Source: Halichondria panicea (taxonomy: Eukaryota > Porifera > Demospongiae > Suberitida > Halichondriidae). From it: a stretch of DNA of 64,000 nt. Numbering within the stretch: position 1 is the stretch's first letter; every line of letters starts with the position of its first letter. Below, one piece after another: positions 22,281 to 34,611 of the stretch. The notes below the pieces were generated by a model. The model worked only from the letters and a program-made list of their open reading frames with translations. It did no database searches and was not told where the DNA came from. The DNA lies in NCBI RefSeq assembly GCF_963675165.1, contig NC_087377.1:10030632-10094631 (forward strand), in the 5' to 3' direction. The position numbers and the translations under genes were made by a program.

Positions 22281-23215
22281 GTGGAGCTTTCAATTAATTT
22301 AGTTGCAGTGAATTGAGTAACATTAGTTTAATATTGTTTTCTGTTTCCTTTTTGCCATAAAATTGTATATTTAGTGAGTCCTAAGTTAATGTACCATGCA
22401 CTTAATTATAACTAATGGGTTCTGAGCGCTTAATTATTAAGCGCAATATAGAATAGCTTGTTAATTACTAAGGCTTGAATAAATGTAAAATTCGTGCCGA
22501 GGCAGCTCTTTTTTATACTTCCAACATGCTCAGGATTCCGAAAAGCTCGTTTAATCATTCAACTGAAGCCAGCTTACTGAATAGATATACGTACCTGTAC
22601 ATGTACAACACTGACTACAATTTCGACAGGCCCAGTTGCTCGAATGGAGCCGAGTTGTGAATTTGCATTTTGGTAGTGTGCATTCGCACTATAAAAGTAA
22701 GACACGAGATTGTTGAAGTATATTTGACTGCTCGACCATAATTGTTGATAACTTCAATTTTTCTGAGATAGTTTGTTTAATTATTCCGGCAGTGCACTGG
22801 TGTCGATGATGTATAGGATAACGTTTCCCTGCATGACAAACGATGACCCGGAGAGGAAGTGTGCATGCACAAAGTCACGTAGATACTACGACATGCTATA
22901 TGTCTAGATGGGCGTGGCCTGTCCACCAAAAGAAGAGTGGACAGTTTAATGTCTGGATGAGTGCTCAGAAACATGCAATCAGATATGCTTTGCAGCACCA
23001 ATTAGATTGCCTCAGCTCCGCCCCTTCTTGCGCAGCACGCCCCTTCTTGCTGCTGCTGCGCAAGAAGGGGAGGAGCTGAGGCAATGAGGACTGCGGTTAG
23101 AAGCGTGGCCAATAAATATTTATAGTTAGAATTTTAGGTGGACAGGCAGACAGGCACACCCTTCTCAGTTTGTTAATTAAAATCAATTCTAGAAAACTCA
23201 AAGTTATAGTTGTGA
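22281..23215. other. Relic of a B-to-C intergenic region (lost C-type gene)
   Basis: Directly after the fused B-type tail, the flank continues with sequence homologous to 9017-9900, including GGCAGCTCTTTTTTATA and the GGCGTGGCC box. It stops before a C-type signal exon. The block is then repeated a second time before C2 (24060-24823). It is best read as leftover from a deleted or rearranged copy. Confidence 0.6.
23006..23085. repeat. Hairpin, 32-bp arms with one mismatch
   Basis: ATTGCCTCAGCTCCGCCCCT at the start of the left arm (23006-23037) pairs with 23054-23085 across a 16-base loop. The sequence derives from the CCCCTTCTTG block found once in the paralogous spacer near 9720 and 24600, so it is probably a local inverted duplication. 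Confidence 0.8.
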
Positions 23216-24055
23216 CACATGCACGAGTGCCACATGGGATATATTGGCTCAGTAGTGACTTAGGCCCGAGGGCCGCAGGCCTCGAGGGTTAGATCCCACT
23301 TGTGTGTGTTTAGCAGGGAATTATGAGCCATAATCTCATAGTTTCCCAGGGAATTATAAGCTTGAGGGTATAAAGTACAAGTATAATTTTTTTGAATGCA
23401 CAGAAATGATAATAAAGCTGTATAGCTGTATGATAATTAGCTATGGCTGTCCATTTTTTTCACTACCAGTTTCTATAGCGTTTGCTGGGTTGATGGTAGG
23501 GTTCACCAGTATCTTTTCTTGTCTCTATGAGGAACACTAAGAGCCAATGATTATAACAGTTCTGGGTCCATTGTCACAAGCATGAAAGCATGTCTTCAAC
23601 TTGTAGCATTTGTCAACTTCGTCCTCCTGACTTCTGTTTCTATCCTGTAGCCATGTTTCAAACAGTAGACTCCTGTGTCTGTTTGGGAACGATAGTGCAC
23701 TGTAGCATTGCTGCAAGCTGTTCCTTGCTAGCTAGCCGTACATATCAGAACAGTTTACTGAGAAGCTTGAGCTGGGGGTGGGGCTTGAGTGCAGAGAAAA
23801 GAGGAGGCTGGGCTCATTTGTTGCAGAGTGCTTCCTGCACAAGGTGGAGTCACTAGTTGTCCATTCCAATGTTGAAGCAAGGCCAATGCAAAGATTTTTG
23901 TCAAAACAGGACATTTTCAAAAATAAAGCTGTTGCTAAGGCTTGCTGCTTTTATAGATATACACTTCTTTCCTGAGACAGCCAATGAAAAGTGGGATCTA
24001 AACACATGTGCATTCGGTATCTATGTGTTATAGTGTCCCATATCACGAGGGCTTT
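23216..24055. other. Unmatched insertion between the two C-upstream copies
   Basis: This stretch has no counterpart before C1. Its two ends share inverted similarity (TTAGATCCCACTT near 23290, AAGTGGGATCTAA near 23990), suggesting a decayed element. The ORFs within it have no recognisable domain. Confidence 0.35.
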
Positions 24056-24823
24056 CTCATGCCCATGTACTATCTATAACATAATTCTGCATCATTTTTT
24101 CTTTCTAAATTGAAGTCAAAGGTCATGCCCATGGCAGCTCTTTTTATATGTTTAATCATTAGACTCAGAAGCCAGCTTACTAAATAGATATCATGCTAAC
24201 ACTGACTCACCAGTACAATGTTTCGACAGGTCCTGTGAAGTCCAGCTGCTGCTCAAATAGAGTCTTCAGTTACGAGAGCTATAGTCAGACACGAGATTGA
24301 ATTATTCAACTGCTCGACCATGATATTAAACTGATAACTTCAATTTGTCTACTTGGCAATGCACTGGTGTCGGTGAAGGAAAAGTAAATTTTTCCGTCGT
24401 TTCTGATGACCTGTAGGAGAATGAATTGCGCATGCACGGAGTCACGCTGATCTACTTCTGAAGACTATACTGTCTAGATAGGCATGGGCTGTCCACCAAA
24501 AGAAGAGTGGACATTGGTTTCAAGCCCCTATATCTGGATTTTTACTGACAAGCCCCTGGAGCTAGCTAGCCTGGACCATGTCATTCATCAGTCATAAGAC
24601 AGCCCCTCCCCTTCTTGTAGCAAGCTGAGCTCTGCGGTTAGAGGCGCGGCCTATAATGAATAACTTTGGGGTTTTGGGCTGGCCACGCCCATCTCTTTAA
24701 TATTCTGAGATGTCAGTCAGCAGTTTGCTAATTAAAATTAAATTTTATTCTGGCTTAGATCTTTTTAGACAAGTCAACTCAAGTGCATGCGCTAGGGAAT
24801 CTGTAGCCTGACAACTCGACAAG
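24056..24823. promoter_or_regulatory. Upstream region of C2 (copy of the C1 upstream region)
   Basis: Closely matches 9160-9927 with small indels, ending ACTCGACAAG before the ATG as in C1. It probably carries the C2 promoter. One visible indel is a GCAT insertion about 35 bases before the start codon. Confidence 0.5.
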
Positions 24824-26163
24824 ATGAAGCTGTTAAGTGTGTCCCTATTAGCGTGTCTTCTGTTGAGCATCGGAGGTGAGCAGAGTTACATAATCAGAGC
24901 TGTTTGTTGCTCAAAAAGAGTTGTGACCACATCCATATTAATTGTTCATGTTGTAGCTAGCTCTGTTTCTATCCGCACAGCACACACACACTGCATGCAA
25001 ATGGTTTTGCTGATTGTAAGAGCTACTCATATTAATATTTACTGTACCTAGATCTATAAACTTATCATTGTATGTCTTGTTCTTAAGCTCATGACCTCAC
25101 TAGCACTCTGACGCGCACTGTGATTGCTTAGAAGTTGGCTTAGTATGTATTTATTAACAGAAAAGCATCCGTAGTTTTAGTCGGGGGTGTTTCTTTAAGT
25201 GCGCTCTAGCTGTATTTGTTTTGAATACATTAGGTGTGTGTTTAGATCCTTTGTTAAAGGCTTTGATGTATGGGTGAACCTTACTCTTGATGTGCCCACA
25301 CACTGGTCGATGGTGGTATTTTGTACCTAACCACCTATAGACAAAAATAGCCTCCTCTATAAACAAAAGAGAAACACCACACGTTATAGAGAAACACCAC
25401 TTCAGAGACCTGTTGTTTTTAGGCAAATTTGTGTATTGAATTGAATTGAGACTTGACCACTTTGAAAATTCTAGTCACATCACGATAACTACTCTCAATG
25501 AATTCTCCTTTATAGAGTCTCAAATCATCACTGTATCGCCCACTGGCAACCAGACCGTGCCTGCTGGAAGTGATGTCAACATTACGTACACCTGCAACGT
25601 ACCAGTTGGGTTTATCGTAGAGTGGGTGTTGGCGAGGTGCAACTCAGCCCCGGGTCATCGAACGCACAACTCCTCGCCGACAATGGACTCATACTTGATC
25701 CGCCCACCGAGGGCCAGATGACCAACATCATTGTGACGAGGCTTGGCAGAGAAACGTTTGGTAGAAACATCCAACTGCGTTGCTCAGCTTTGCAACAGTA
25801 ACCTGTTAGAATTGTGTTCGGAGACAGCTACTATGTGCGAACATTTGGTGAGTTCATGTGGTGTGTCCATCCCTGCATGTGATGTGTGTTGTCTAGTGTG
25901 CACTGTATTGTATGTTGGCCGGGCCGGTTGTTCAAGTTTATATTATTAAGCTTCTTTGCAAAAGTGTATGTACCAGCGCTTGTTCCGTGAGAGTACGTGT
26001 CATACATTGTTTAGTAACAACCACATATGTAGGTATCACAATAGTACAATCGTACAATCACCAGATTAGAGATTTTGTCTTATAATAATTTGTAAGCTTA
26101 ATTATGCCAATGTATTACCCCGTTAAGTATGTAAACTTGTATGACATGCAATGTAACTATGCC

Positions 26164-26187
26164 TACACACACACATCCACCCCCACG

Positions 26188-26239
<52 letters not shown>

Positions 26240-26253
26240 CACACACACACACG

Positions 26254-26301
<48 letters not shown>

Positions 26302-26302
26302 G
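26164..26302. repeat. (CA)n tract at the FN3 exon acceptor of C2
   Basis: CA repeats with GCACGC interruptions end at the acceptor for 26303. The array is less than half the length of the C1 counterpart, so it varies between copies. Confidence 0.95.
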
Positions 26303-27656
26303 ATATCCCTGGTCCCCCTGAGAACTTTGCGTTCAACCCGATCCCTACTGACACAACTCGACTTTTCCTCTCCTGGGACCAACCCGGTAACACCATCATC
26401 GACGAAGATGACCCCGTCACTACCACCTACACTGTGACTGTGACTGGACCAACCTTCAACTTCAACGTGACCACTACAGACACGAGTTACGAGTTTACGG
26501 ATGAGTTGAACGAGGTTTGTGCAACGCACGATATCTTTGTGTCGGCTAGTAACGCTGCTGGTCAGGGAATGAACGTCACACGGCAAGAAACCATCCCTAT
26601 TAGTGAGTGTGGTGTGTGTGTGAAGTGTGAAGTGTGGAGGGGGCGTATTGATGTACATACATCAGTTGTTTCTTGATAGTGTGTTGAATTGGCATTGCAT
26701 TTGCTGACGTGTTTTGTTTGTGTAGCGTGTAACAAGAATGTAATATCAGCTAGTGCAGTAATTACTGTGTACCTGATACCTACATGTAGATACAGTTTCT
26801 AGTGTTAGTGTAACAGTAGTGAGCACATGTCATAATATAAACTAACTACCTCTGACTTCATCTGCCATGGTTTCTGCTGCAGCTCCTGACATCAGAGATC
26901 TGAGCAGTTCACTGAGAGTGTCTAGAATCGACCTCTCTGGTGGGGATGTGGCTGTCGACGTCACCTTCAATGTAAGTCTCGTACGAATAGCAAAACCTGT
27001 CTAATTGTAACCACCCTAATCCTGTGGTCACCTTAACTCTAGCCGTCAGCAGGTCACCCTTTTTAATTTAGCCACATGTAGACCCCAAAGGTCACCCTCT
27101 TTTAAGTCACTGCATGTGTTTGGACTAGTGATCGATAGCAAGCCACTTCTTTATTCCAGCGATGGTAGACAAGTTTCACTGTACATATAATAGTATGTAC
27201 GTATGTACATGTATGTATCACATTGACGGCCTTTTAAACATGTATGTGTATTGGACAGCAATTGATATGGAAAAATTGTGTTTACTACGCCTAGTTACTT
27301 AATACTAAGCCAGCTCAAAAACATCTACATGTATAGCATGCATGTCCTTCTGTGAATCAATAATTTATTGCGCTATTGAGCTAACTGGAATATTATGGCT
27401 TTCCATTCCCTGCTGCTCTGTCATGACAACTAATAATGTGTTGATTATTAGTGTGTGTAAACAAGACCATATGGGGGGACTATACAGTCAGCTAGTGCAA
27501 GGTTGCTTGTTGATGTACTAGCTGTCAGGCTCTTAAACACATCATAATTGTGTAGCTGTCATATAAAACAAACCACTGTACACAAGTGTACACAGTGAAT
27601 AGCTTATGTGTCTTGTTCGTAAGCTGCACATTCATTATGTTCATGTTCGTTCCACG

Positions 27657-27851
27657 TACCGTATTACTAGAATGTTTGCGAGAGTCAAACATATGCAACT
27701 TTGCGAGGGTTAATCAATTCGCAACAATAAAATCGCAAAACCTAAATTTGTACTATACGACCTTTTGCCACAACGCAATAATTAGATCGCAAAGGTTCTG
27801 CTTATTTGGCTCATTCGCAAAGGTTCTTCACCCGCAAAATATTCCAGTAGT
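27657..27851. mobile_element. MITE family 1 copy in C2 intron 4
   Basis: Orthologous in position to the C1 copy at 13010, with internal deletions. It starts TACCGTATTACTAGAATG and retains the CGCAAAAC blocks. It was therefore inserted before the C duplication. Confidence 0.7.
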
Positions 27852-28757
27852 TTATGCATACATAACTGTACTGCAATACATTACATGATCGAAAAACATA
27901 TATCCTACTGTAACAGTATAATGTACAATACATGTATGTCATGTTGTATGGAACTTGTAATGTATACCCTAACATGTGTCTATTCCCCCCTCCCTTCTCA
28001 GCCTGCTACCATCTGCAGTGTTATGAACTTCCCTCTCATCAGTTACATGGTGAACGTTGCCATGGGTAACGAGACGGACTCCATGACGTACCTGGTAACG
28101 GACCGCCTTATAGCCGGCCAGAGCCCCATCACTCTCCCAGTGCCCAGTGGTATGCTACAGCAGGATGAAGAATACCAGGTCACTGTGTCCACCTGCATCA
28201 CTGTCACATGTCGGACCACCCTCGTTCCTGTGTCATTCAGTAAGCACAAATGATCTACACCGTGTGGTAGTGCGTAATAGAGTTTTATTAAGAGCTACAG
28301 AATGTCTTGATGGGAGAGTGAAGGAGAATTGGGAACAGAGATACTCAAATTGTTTGCGTAGTGATCGAAATTGTGTACTCATGAATTTAGTGAAGCGCTC
28401 CTTAGTTGTTTATATTTAAGCATTTTGTTTTAGGCTGTATGTTCTCTGATTTCATTCTCATTGCTCGAGAAGGCTTCTCTATTTGAGCATTGTAGGGTTT
28501 TTCATTGCTTGTTGTCATTAGTGTGTGCAGACCACAGCTAGTCCCTCTCTGCATGACATGCCTTGGTATCCTGTGTACTTGCATGCTTGTAGCCATAGAG
28601 ATAGAACTAGTCGTGTGTGTGTGTGTGTGTCTGTCCTTTGGCAATATAGCACATAATATTAATAGGGTACGTGACCTTGTGGGAGATTTTCCATAGCATA
28701 ATTATGTTGTGGTCTTGCACACAAACCTTCACTAACCATATCACATAAACCCGTTCA

Positions 28758-28800
28758 TACACGCACGCACGCACACACACGCACACACACACACACACAG
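28758..28800. repeat. (CA)n tract at the exon 6 acceptor of C2
   Basis: ACACGCACGCACGCACACAC... runs into the CACAG acceptor of the exon at 28801. Confidence 0.9.
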
Positions 28801-31121
28801 GGACAACTGACGTACAATCAGCCAGCATCACGTTCTTCGACACCAACGTCTTCCTCGAATGCACCTTTGTCAACATGATTGCCGGCCTGGGGTGTGCCTT
28901 CAGGCTAACCGTAACTAGCGGTGATGTGGAGACTATCTTTGTGCCTGTCAGTGCAGGTAGTATGTGCTCTATGACACAGAACATGCAGAATGCGTATACC
29001 AGTATCGAAGCTGTGGATTGGGAATCTGACATGGTTTTTGGAATGGCGACGACCCGAGTAACGATTAACTCCGCTGGTGCTGATAACTACACCATGGTGA
29101 CCGGCTGTGTTCCACCAAGTGAGCTCATATAATATTGTACATGCATCGTAACAGTAGCTGTAGATAGTTCGGGTACCCCTAGTACATGTATGTTAACACT
29201 TACAATGTCATGTATTGTACATGTATTGGTTGACACCTCGTTAGTGCTGCATGGTTCATACATGTACATGTGTAGCCACTGTGTAGTTGTCTGTGTGCAT
29301 GGATATCAACTTGTTCTTGAGCTTGTTAACTAGCACTTGCACACAATAACTCAGTGAGGTAATTGCTAGCTAAACTGTATATACTAGTACTTGAAGTAAA
29401 GCGCATACATATACACTGTACTTACGTATATACGTTGTCAAGGTTACGTTGTCAAAGTGACAAGGGTGTATATTAAAAGTCATGCTAATTACACGGTCGC
29501 GTAGCCTCGATGCATGATTTGGTAAGGGTCGTTATGATAAAACACATAATTATAGTATGAGGATCCTCGTGTTTTATGTAGATACACAGTCGTGTAGTCT
29601 CGATGCATGATTCTGTAAGGGGCTTCACCTTTGTGCTTGTGTCATAAAACACTCGGTGTCATGATAATTATGTCTATTACATGACTGCTATACAACGTGC
29701 ATTGCTAAATATGGCTAATCTAATTTTAAATATTGTTTTCCACTCCTGCTGTTACAGCTCCAGCTGATCGTCTGTCTGGTGGTGCCATTGCTGGTATTAC
29801 GATAGGGGTCCTTTTGGCCGTCCTCGTCATCCTGGCCGTTGTCATAGTGATAGCAGTGGTAGTGTACAAACGACAAGCAAGTAAGCAGCCCAAGATTATG
29901 AGGCACGACGAAGAGAAGGTCTCCGTCGACTTTGACAAGCAGTGGCTAATGGCAGATCACGAGCTACCAAAAAAGAAGAAGGTTGGTTTTGTATTTGTAT
30001 CCCAGTCTGTGCTGTTACATGTAAGGCTAAGCGTATATTTTCTTTCCTTAGTTGAACTATATAATTATGCAAATATAAATATACTGGTCCATTCGTCATA
30101 CGTGTGAGTACTTAGTACTTGTGCCCTTACAGGCGAGCTTCAGGAGAGGCAGATCACTCGTGGACGGAACTGAAGAGGTGATTATTCGTACAATGTAATG
30201 TATATACAATGTAATCATTCGCATACAGGCAAGTTGACTCGCAAGTGATCAACGTTTGAATGTTGTTTTATGTGCTAGCTGCGACAGCACCGTTATTTAT
30301 AAATCGATCTTTTTTCAGGCGTCCATAGCTTTCACTCCAAGTGATGCTGCTGGTGGACCACCCTCTCTTTCTGTGAGTAATACATACATGTACACACCCA
30401 TACAGCCTAAACTCAGAAATTCTTATTAATGAGCAACACCTAGGTTTCTATTTAGCTAGAAGACCAGGGCTATTGAATCTAGCTTCTATATTCAAATACT
30501 GTAGATTCATGCTGACTGTATCTAAAATACCTTCATAATTATTAGTGTGCCGCCCCCTTCACACTATCACATACCTTGACACCCCTCACACACTCCACAG
30601 CTGGCACAGCCGTCCCTCACCGACTCTACGGCAGCATTCTCGCTTCACATTAGCCGTGACAAGAAGAAAGCTCATCTCCACCTCAACAGGGCCCTCATTC
30701 ACAGGGCTCTCAAGGAGAGGAGGATGACCACTCTCGATAAGAAGTCAGCCAGAGCCAGGCCAACTGTGAGTGGACATGCCTCACTGTGGTAGATACATGT
30801 AGGAGCTGTTGTGTTTGTGTACACTGCACGGTATATATGATAGCAGACATTCATTTTATTTCAGTCCTTTTACAGCTAACAAGAATTCCATGCAATTTAC
30901 TGTTTTTTAACATTTATAAGCTGTGTTCTATCCTATTAATTCGATAAATTATCTTCTTTCTACATTTCCGTTGACTGCACATTCTCCTACAGCAATCCAT
31001 TCGCGAGTTTCTGCTCCCACTCCACTCTGAGATCCGTGTAACAGGAGAGGAGAGTGACGAGGACGTTCAGATTGACGGTGGGGACGGAGGAGATGGTGAA
31101 AACATCATTGCTGAACTCTAG

Positions 31122-31416
31122 GGACATCATTCGTTGTACTGAGCTGAACAGTTAATATAGTAGGAGACTGTTTTTATAGCATCTTTGTGTATAAATAGAA
31201 TGCTACCTTTATAGTTTCATGCAATAACAGAGAGGCCGTGTTTTGTGTCCTTCCCACCATTGTGTACTTATTTCTGTGTAACACAAACATGCCATCACTA
31301 AAATTAATTAAGGTGATAAATCAAATTATGTGGGCGTTATAATGGGTGTGGCCCACCCTATAATCTGCCAAAATTGAAAAGAGATCTAGCTAGCTAGCTT
31401 GCATGACCTGAGAAAG
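31122..31416. promoter_or_regulatory. C2-D2 spacer, upstream of D2
   Basis: Matches the C1-D1 spacer with small deletions and a CTAGCTAGCTAG run shortly before the ATG. It is the presumed promoter region of D2. Confidence 0.4.
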
Positions 31417-34400
31417 ATGTCGGGAAGCGCCCAAGGTAGTTTCATAGTGTTAATAGTGCTCGGTCTATTCACCTGGAGATGTGCTTGTCAGTCAGGTAAA
31501 CGAATTGTGTCAATTCAATGCTGTAAATATGTCAGAAAGACATGTTTTTTCAACATGTGTTTTTTTCAGAGCTTGGTCACAGAATGCATTCTGTTTCATA
31601 CTAGAATCTGTCTATAAAATATATATAAAATTAATGTTGTCTAGGGCTACATGCATGCATGGTGTATTTAACCTCAGGCAAGGCCATTATTTTTATACAA
31701 GGGGTAATAAACAATTGTGGGCGATTTTATACTAACTACACAAAATTACCATAGTAACGTACATTGCCATACATAAGTTCCTCCGTGTATACGTGTACAG
31801 ACTGCAGGACTCCACCGAGTATAACCGTCACTCCCAGTACCAACCAGACGGTACCCATCAACACAGACACCAGCGTCACCTATCGTTGCCAAGTTACCAA
31901 TGGCCTTAGGGCGGATTGGACTTTTATGGGTATTCCAATTCCCATTGGGTCAGCCGATCATGCCTTGTTGGGTTCACTCGGTGTTAACATTTCAGCTGGC
32001 GCTAGTCAAAGTGATATCTACTTGACAGTGGACAGGAACGGAAGGGAGACTTACTCAAACAGAGACTTGAAGATAGTGTGTACTGAATTGATCACCACTC
32101 CAGTGCTTATGATCCAAACAAGTTGTGACTACTTCATCAGGACTTTTGGTATGAGCATTCGTGTGTTTGTAGCTTTAGCAGTACAAAGTGCATATCTCGA
32201 AAATAGTGCTGCAGTGTATATTCATGTACTGTACTAGTATACTAACTACATGTAAGCAAGAGTTCATTAGGACTCTTGGTGTAAGTAATAGGATTAGGTC
32301 CATTTAATAATAAGGGAGTGGTCTCGTATAGGCATTGCCTCACCATAGTTGGGATAAAATAATTATGGTATATTATGCTTGAGGCAAAACATGTACCTCA
32401 CCGTAACTAGGTGGGTGGGTTTCTCCTTCAATCACTGTATTCATTGGTGATCCATTGCCCTTGGACTTTGTTCTCAACCTCTGCACTCTCATCGAGTGAC
32501 AGCGTGCATAGTACATGTACATGTAGGTATAATACACGTTACCGCATGGTGATACTGCACAACAGCTCTCAATGCTTGTCTGTGATAACAACCTGTATTC
32601 TCACACAACCACCATGCACCTATAGATATCCCAGAGCCTCCGCCCAACCTGGACTTTAACCCTTTACCCACTAACGTCTCCGTACTGATGATCACATGGG
32701 ACCAACCTGGTAACACACTAATCGATGAAGATGCCCCCGTCACTACCACCTACACTGTGACTGTGACTGGACCGACCTTCAACTTCAACGTGACCACTAC
32801 AGACACAAGTTATTCATTTGTGGACGATATCGACGAGCCTTGTGCTATGCATAACTTCCAGGTTCACGCGTCCAATGCAGCTGGTGACGGTATACCTGAT
32901 GTTATCAACGAGACTATCCCCATTTGTGAGTGATGTATGAATAGCCTAATTGGAATATGAATAAGCCTACTGTTGCTAGGGCTATAATAACTGGAGTAAC
33001 GCCCTACATTGTATTGTTCATGTAGTCCCCAAATAGGTTCTAGTTTCAGTGCAATGTACTTAATGTAATTTTAGTGGTCACTCCTCCTTGAGCAGAGGTG
33101 GCCTGCTAGCACCGGTAAGAACAAAAGACTTTTTGGCCCATTAACCTAGCTGTAGTATAGAGATGACCAGCAGCGTACACATAGGTTGACTGCAATAGCC
33201 AGGTTTCATTATTGTTCTTGTATAAGAAGAGTACAGTGCAGTACAGTTCATCGTTCTAACTATCAGAATTGCATGTCAACATTGACCAGTGCAAAGTGTG
33301 TCACTGCACAGCTAGCCATACCTGGGCCATTGTTGTAATTCCCTCCCTCCCCGACTATGCAGCTCCTGACATTGACGATTTGAGTGCTGGTCTAAAAGTG
33401 AGTCGAGTGTTTGTCACCTCACCCACCACCGTTACCGTGGAGGCCACTTTCCCGGTGAGTTGATAACCTCGTTATCATACACACCTGTCAGTGTTATTGC
33501 GTAGATTGACATAGAACTAATAGTCTATTATCAAAACATTCGTGTTTATGCAGTGTAAGATTGCTACAGTTTATGTAAATACAAAATGTTTTTCTGGTCA
33601 ACATCATTCCGTGAATGTAATGTGTGTATGTACACATTGCTTTCACGGAATGATGTTGACCAGGCCAGGAAAGCACCCTTTACTGCATCACCAGTACATA
33701 GCACATGTACAATGTACAGTACAGTACAGTGGAGCAAGCCTTACCCCTCAATGGTGTATGTATAGGGGGCTCCAACATACATCAAGTTTGTGCGTATTCA
33801 AACACCATACATGTACATGTATGTGCACACACACACCCCATACACACACACACACACACGCACACCCACACCCACACACACACACATACACACACACACC
33901 CCATACACACACACACCCACACCCACACCCACACACACACACATACACACACACACACACCCACACAGCGAGCGCTGGCCTGCAGTCCCAACTTCCCCTT
34001 GAACTTGTACCTCCTCAACACAATGGGTGTGGTGACCACCAGCTTCTCAGCCAATGACTCCGGAATAGTGGGTCGTGAGACGATAGCTCTGAACATGACC
34101 TCCTCACAGGTGCTGCCCAACATGGTGTACTCACTCACCGTGTCTGCCTGTATCTCAGTCACTTGTCGGGAATCCTCTGCTGTGTCCTTCAGTGAGTGCC
34201 TACCTGGTAGTAGTGGATTCATTTACTGCCTGTAGTGGTGTAGGGTAGAGTGTTACCAGAGAGTACTTTAATTAATGTACGTCTCATCTGAACATAAATA
34301 TAGTACGTACTGTAGCTTACTGCATTAACTTTTAATTACTACGTACGTGCATAAATATGTGCATACACTGTCAGGAATATACATGTAGTATGTAGGGTAA

Positions 34401-34510
34401 TACGGATGCAATATTGAGAAAGGCTCAGGAGCACAAACTCGACTTGTACATGCAGTAATTAACAGTAGATGTGCACAATCAGTCAGAGTCTACATATCAC
34501 TACCCTAAAT

Positions 34511-34547
<37 letters not shown>

Positions 34548-34558
34548 CACGCACACAC

Positions 34559-34611
<53 letters not shown>

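Larger units (their letters stand above)
24824..31121 (+). pseudogene. Gene C2: tandem copy of C1 with a broken Ig exon
   Basis: Exons match C1 one for one: 24824-24875, 25516-25847, 26303-26602, 26883-26971, 28002-28239, 28801-29118, 29758-29981, 30133-30177, 30319-30372, 30601-30765, 30993-31121. The Ig exon is 332 bases rather than 333: one base is missing near 25630 (GTGTTGGCG against GTGTTCGGCG in C1), and a TCA codon has become TAA at 25799-25801. Either defect alone ends the protein within the Ig domain. All later exons remain open and very close to C1, so decay looks recent. Because the Ig exon is phase 1-1, skipping it would keep frame and give an Ig-less receptor; this is untested. 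An assembly error is possible for the one-base deletion but less so for the nonsense change. Confidence 0.75.

Noticed and set aside
22843-23079. ORF across the 23.0 kb hairpin
   Set aside because: It overlaps an inverted duplication of C-gene upstream DNA that is non-coding in the other two copies.
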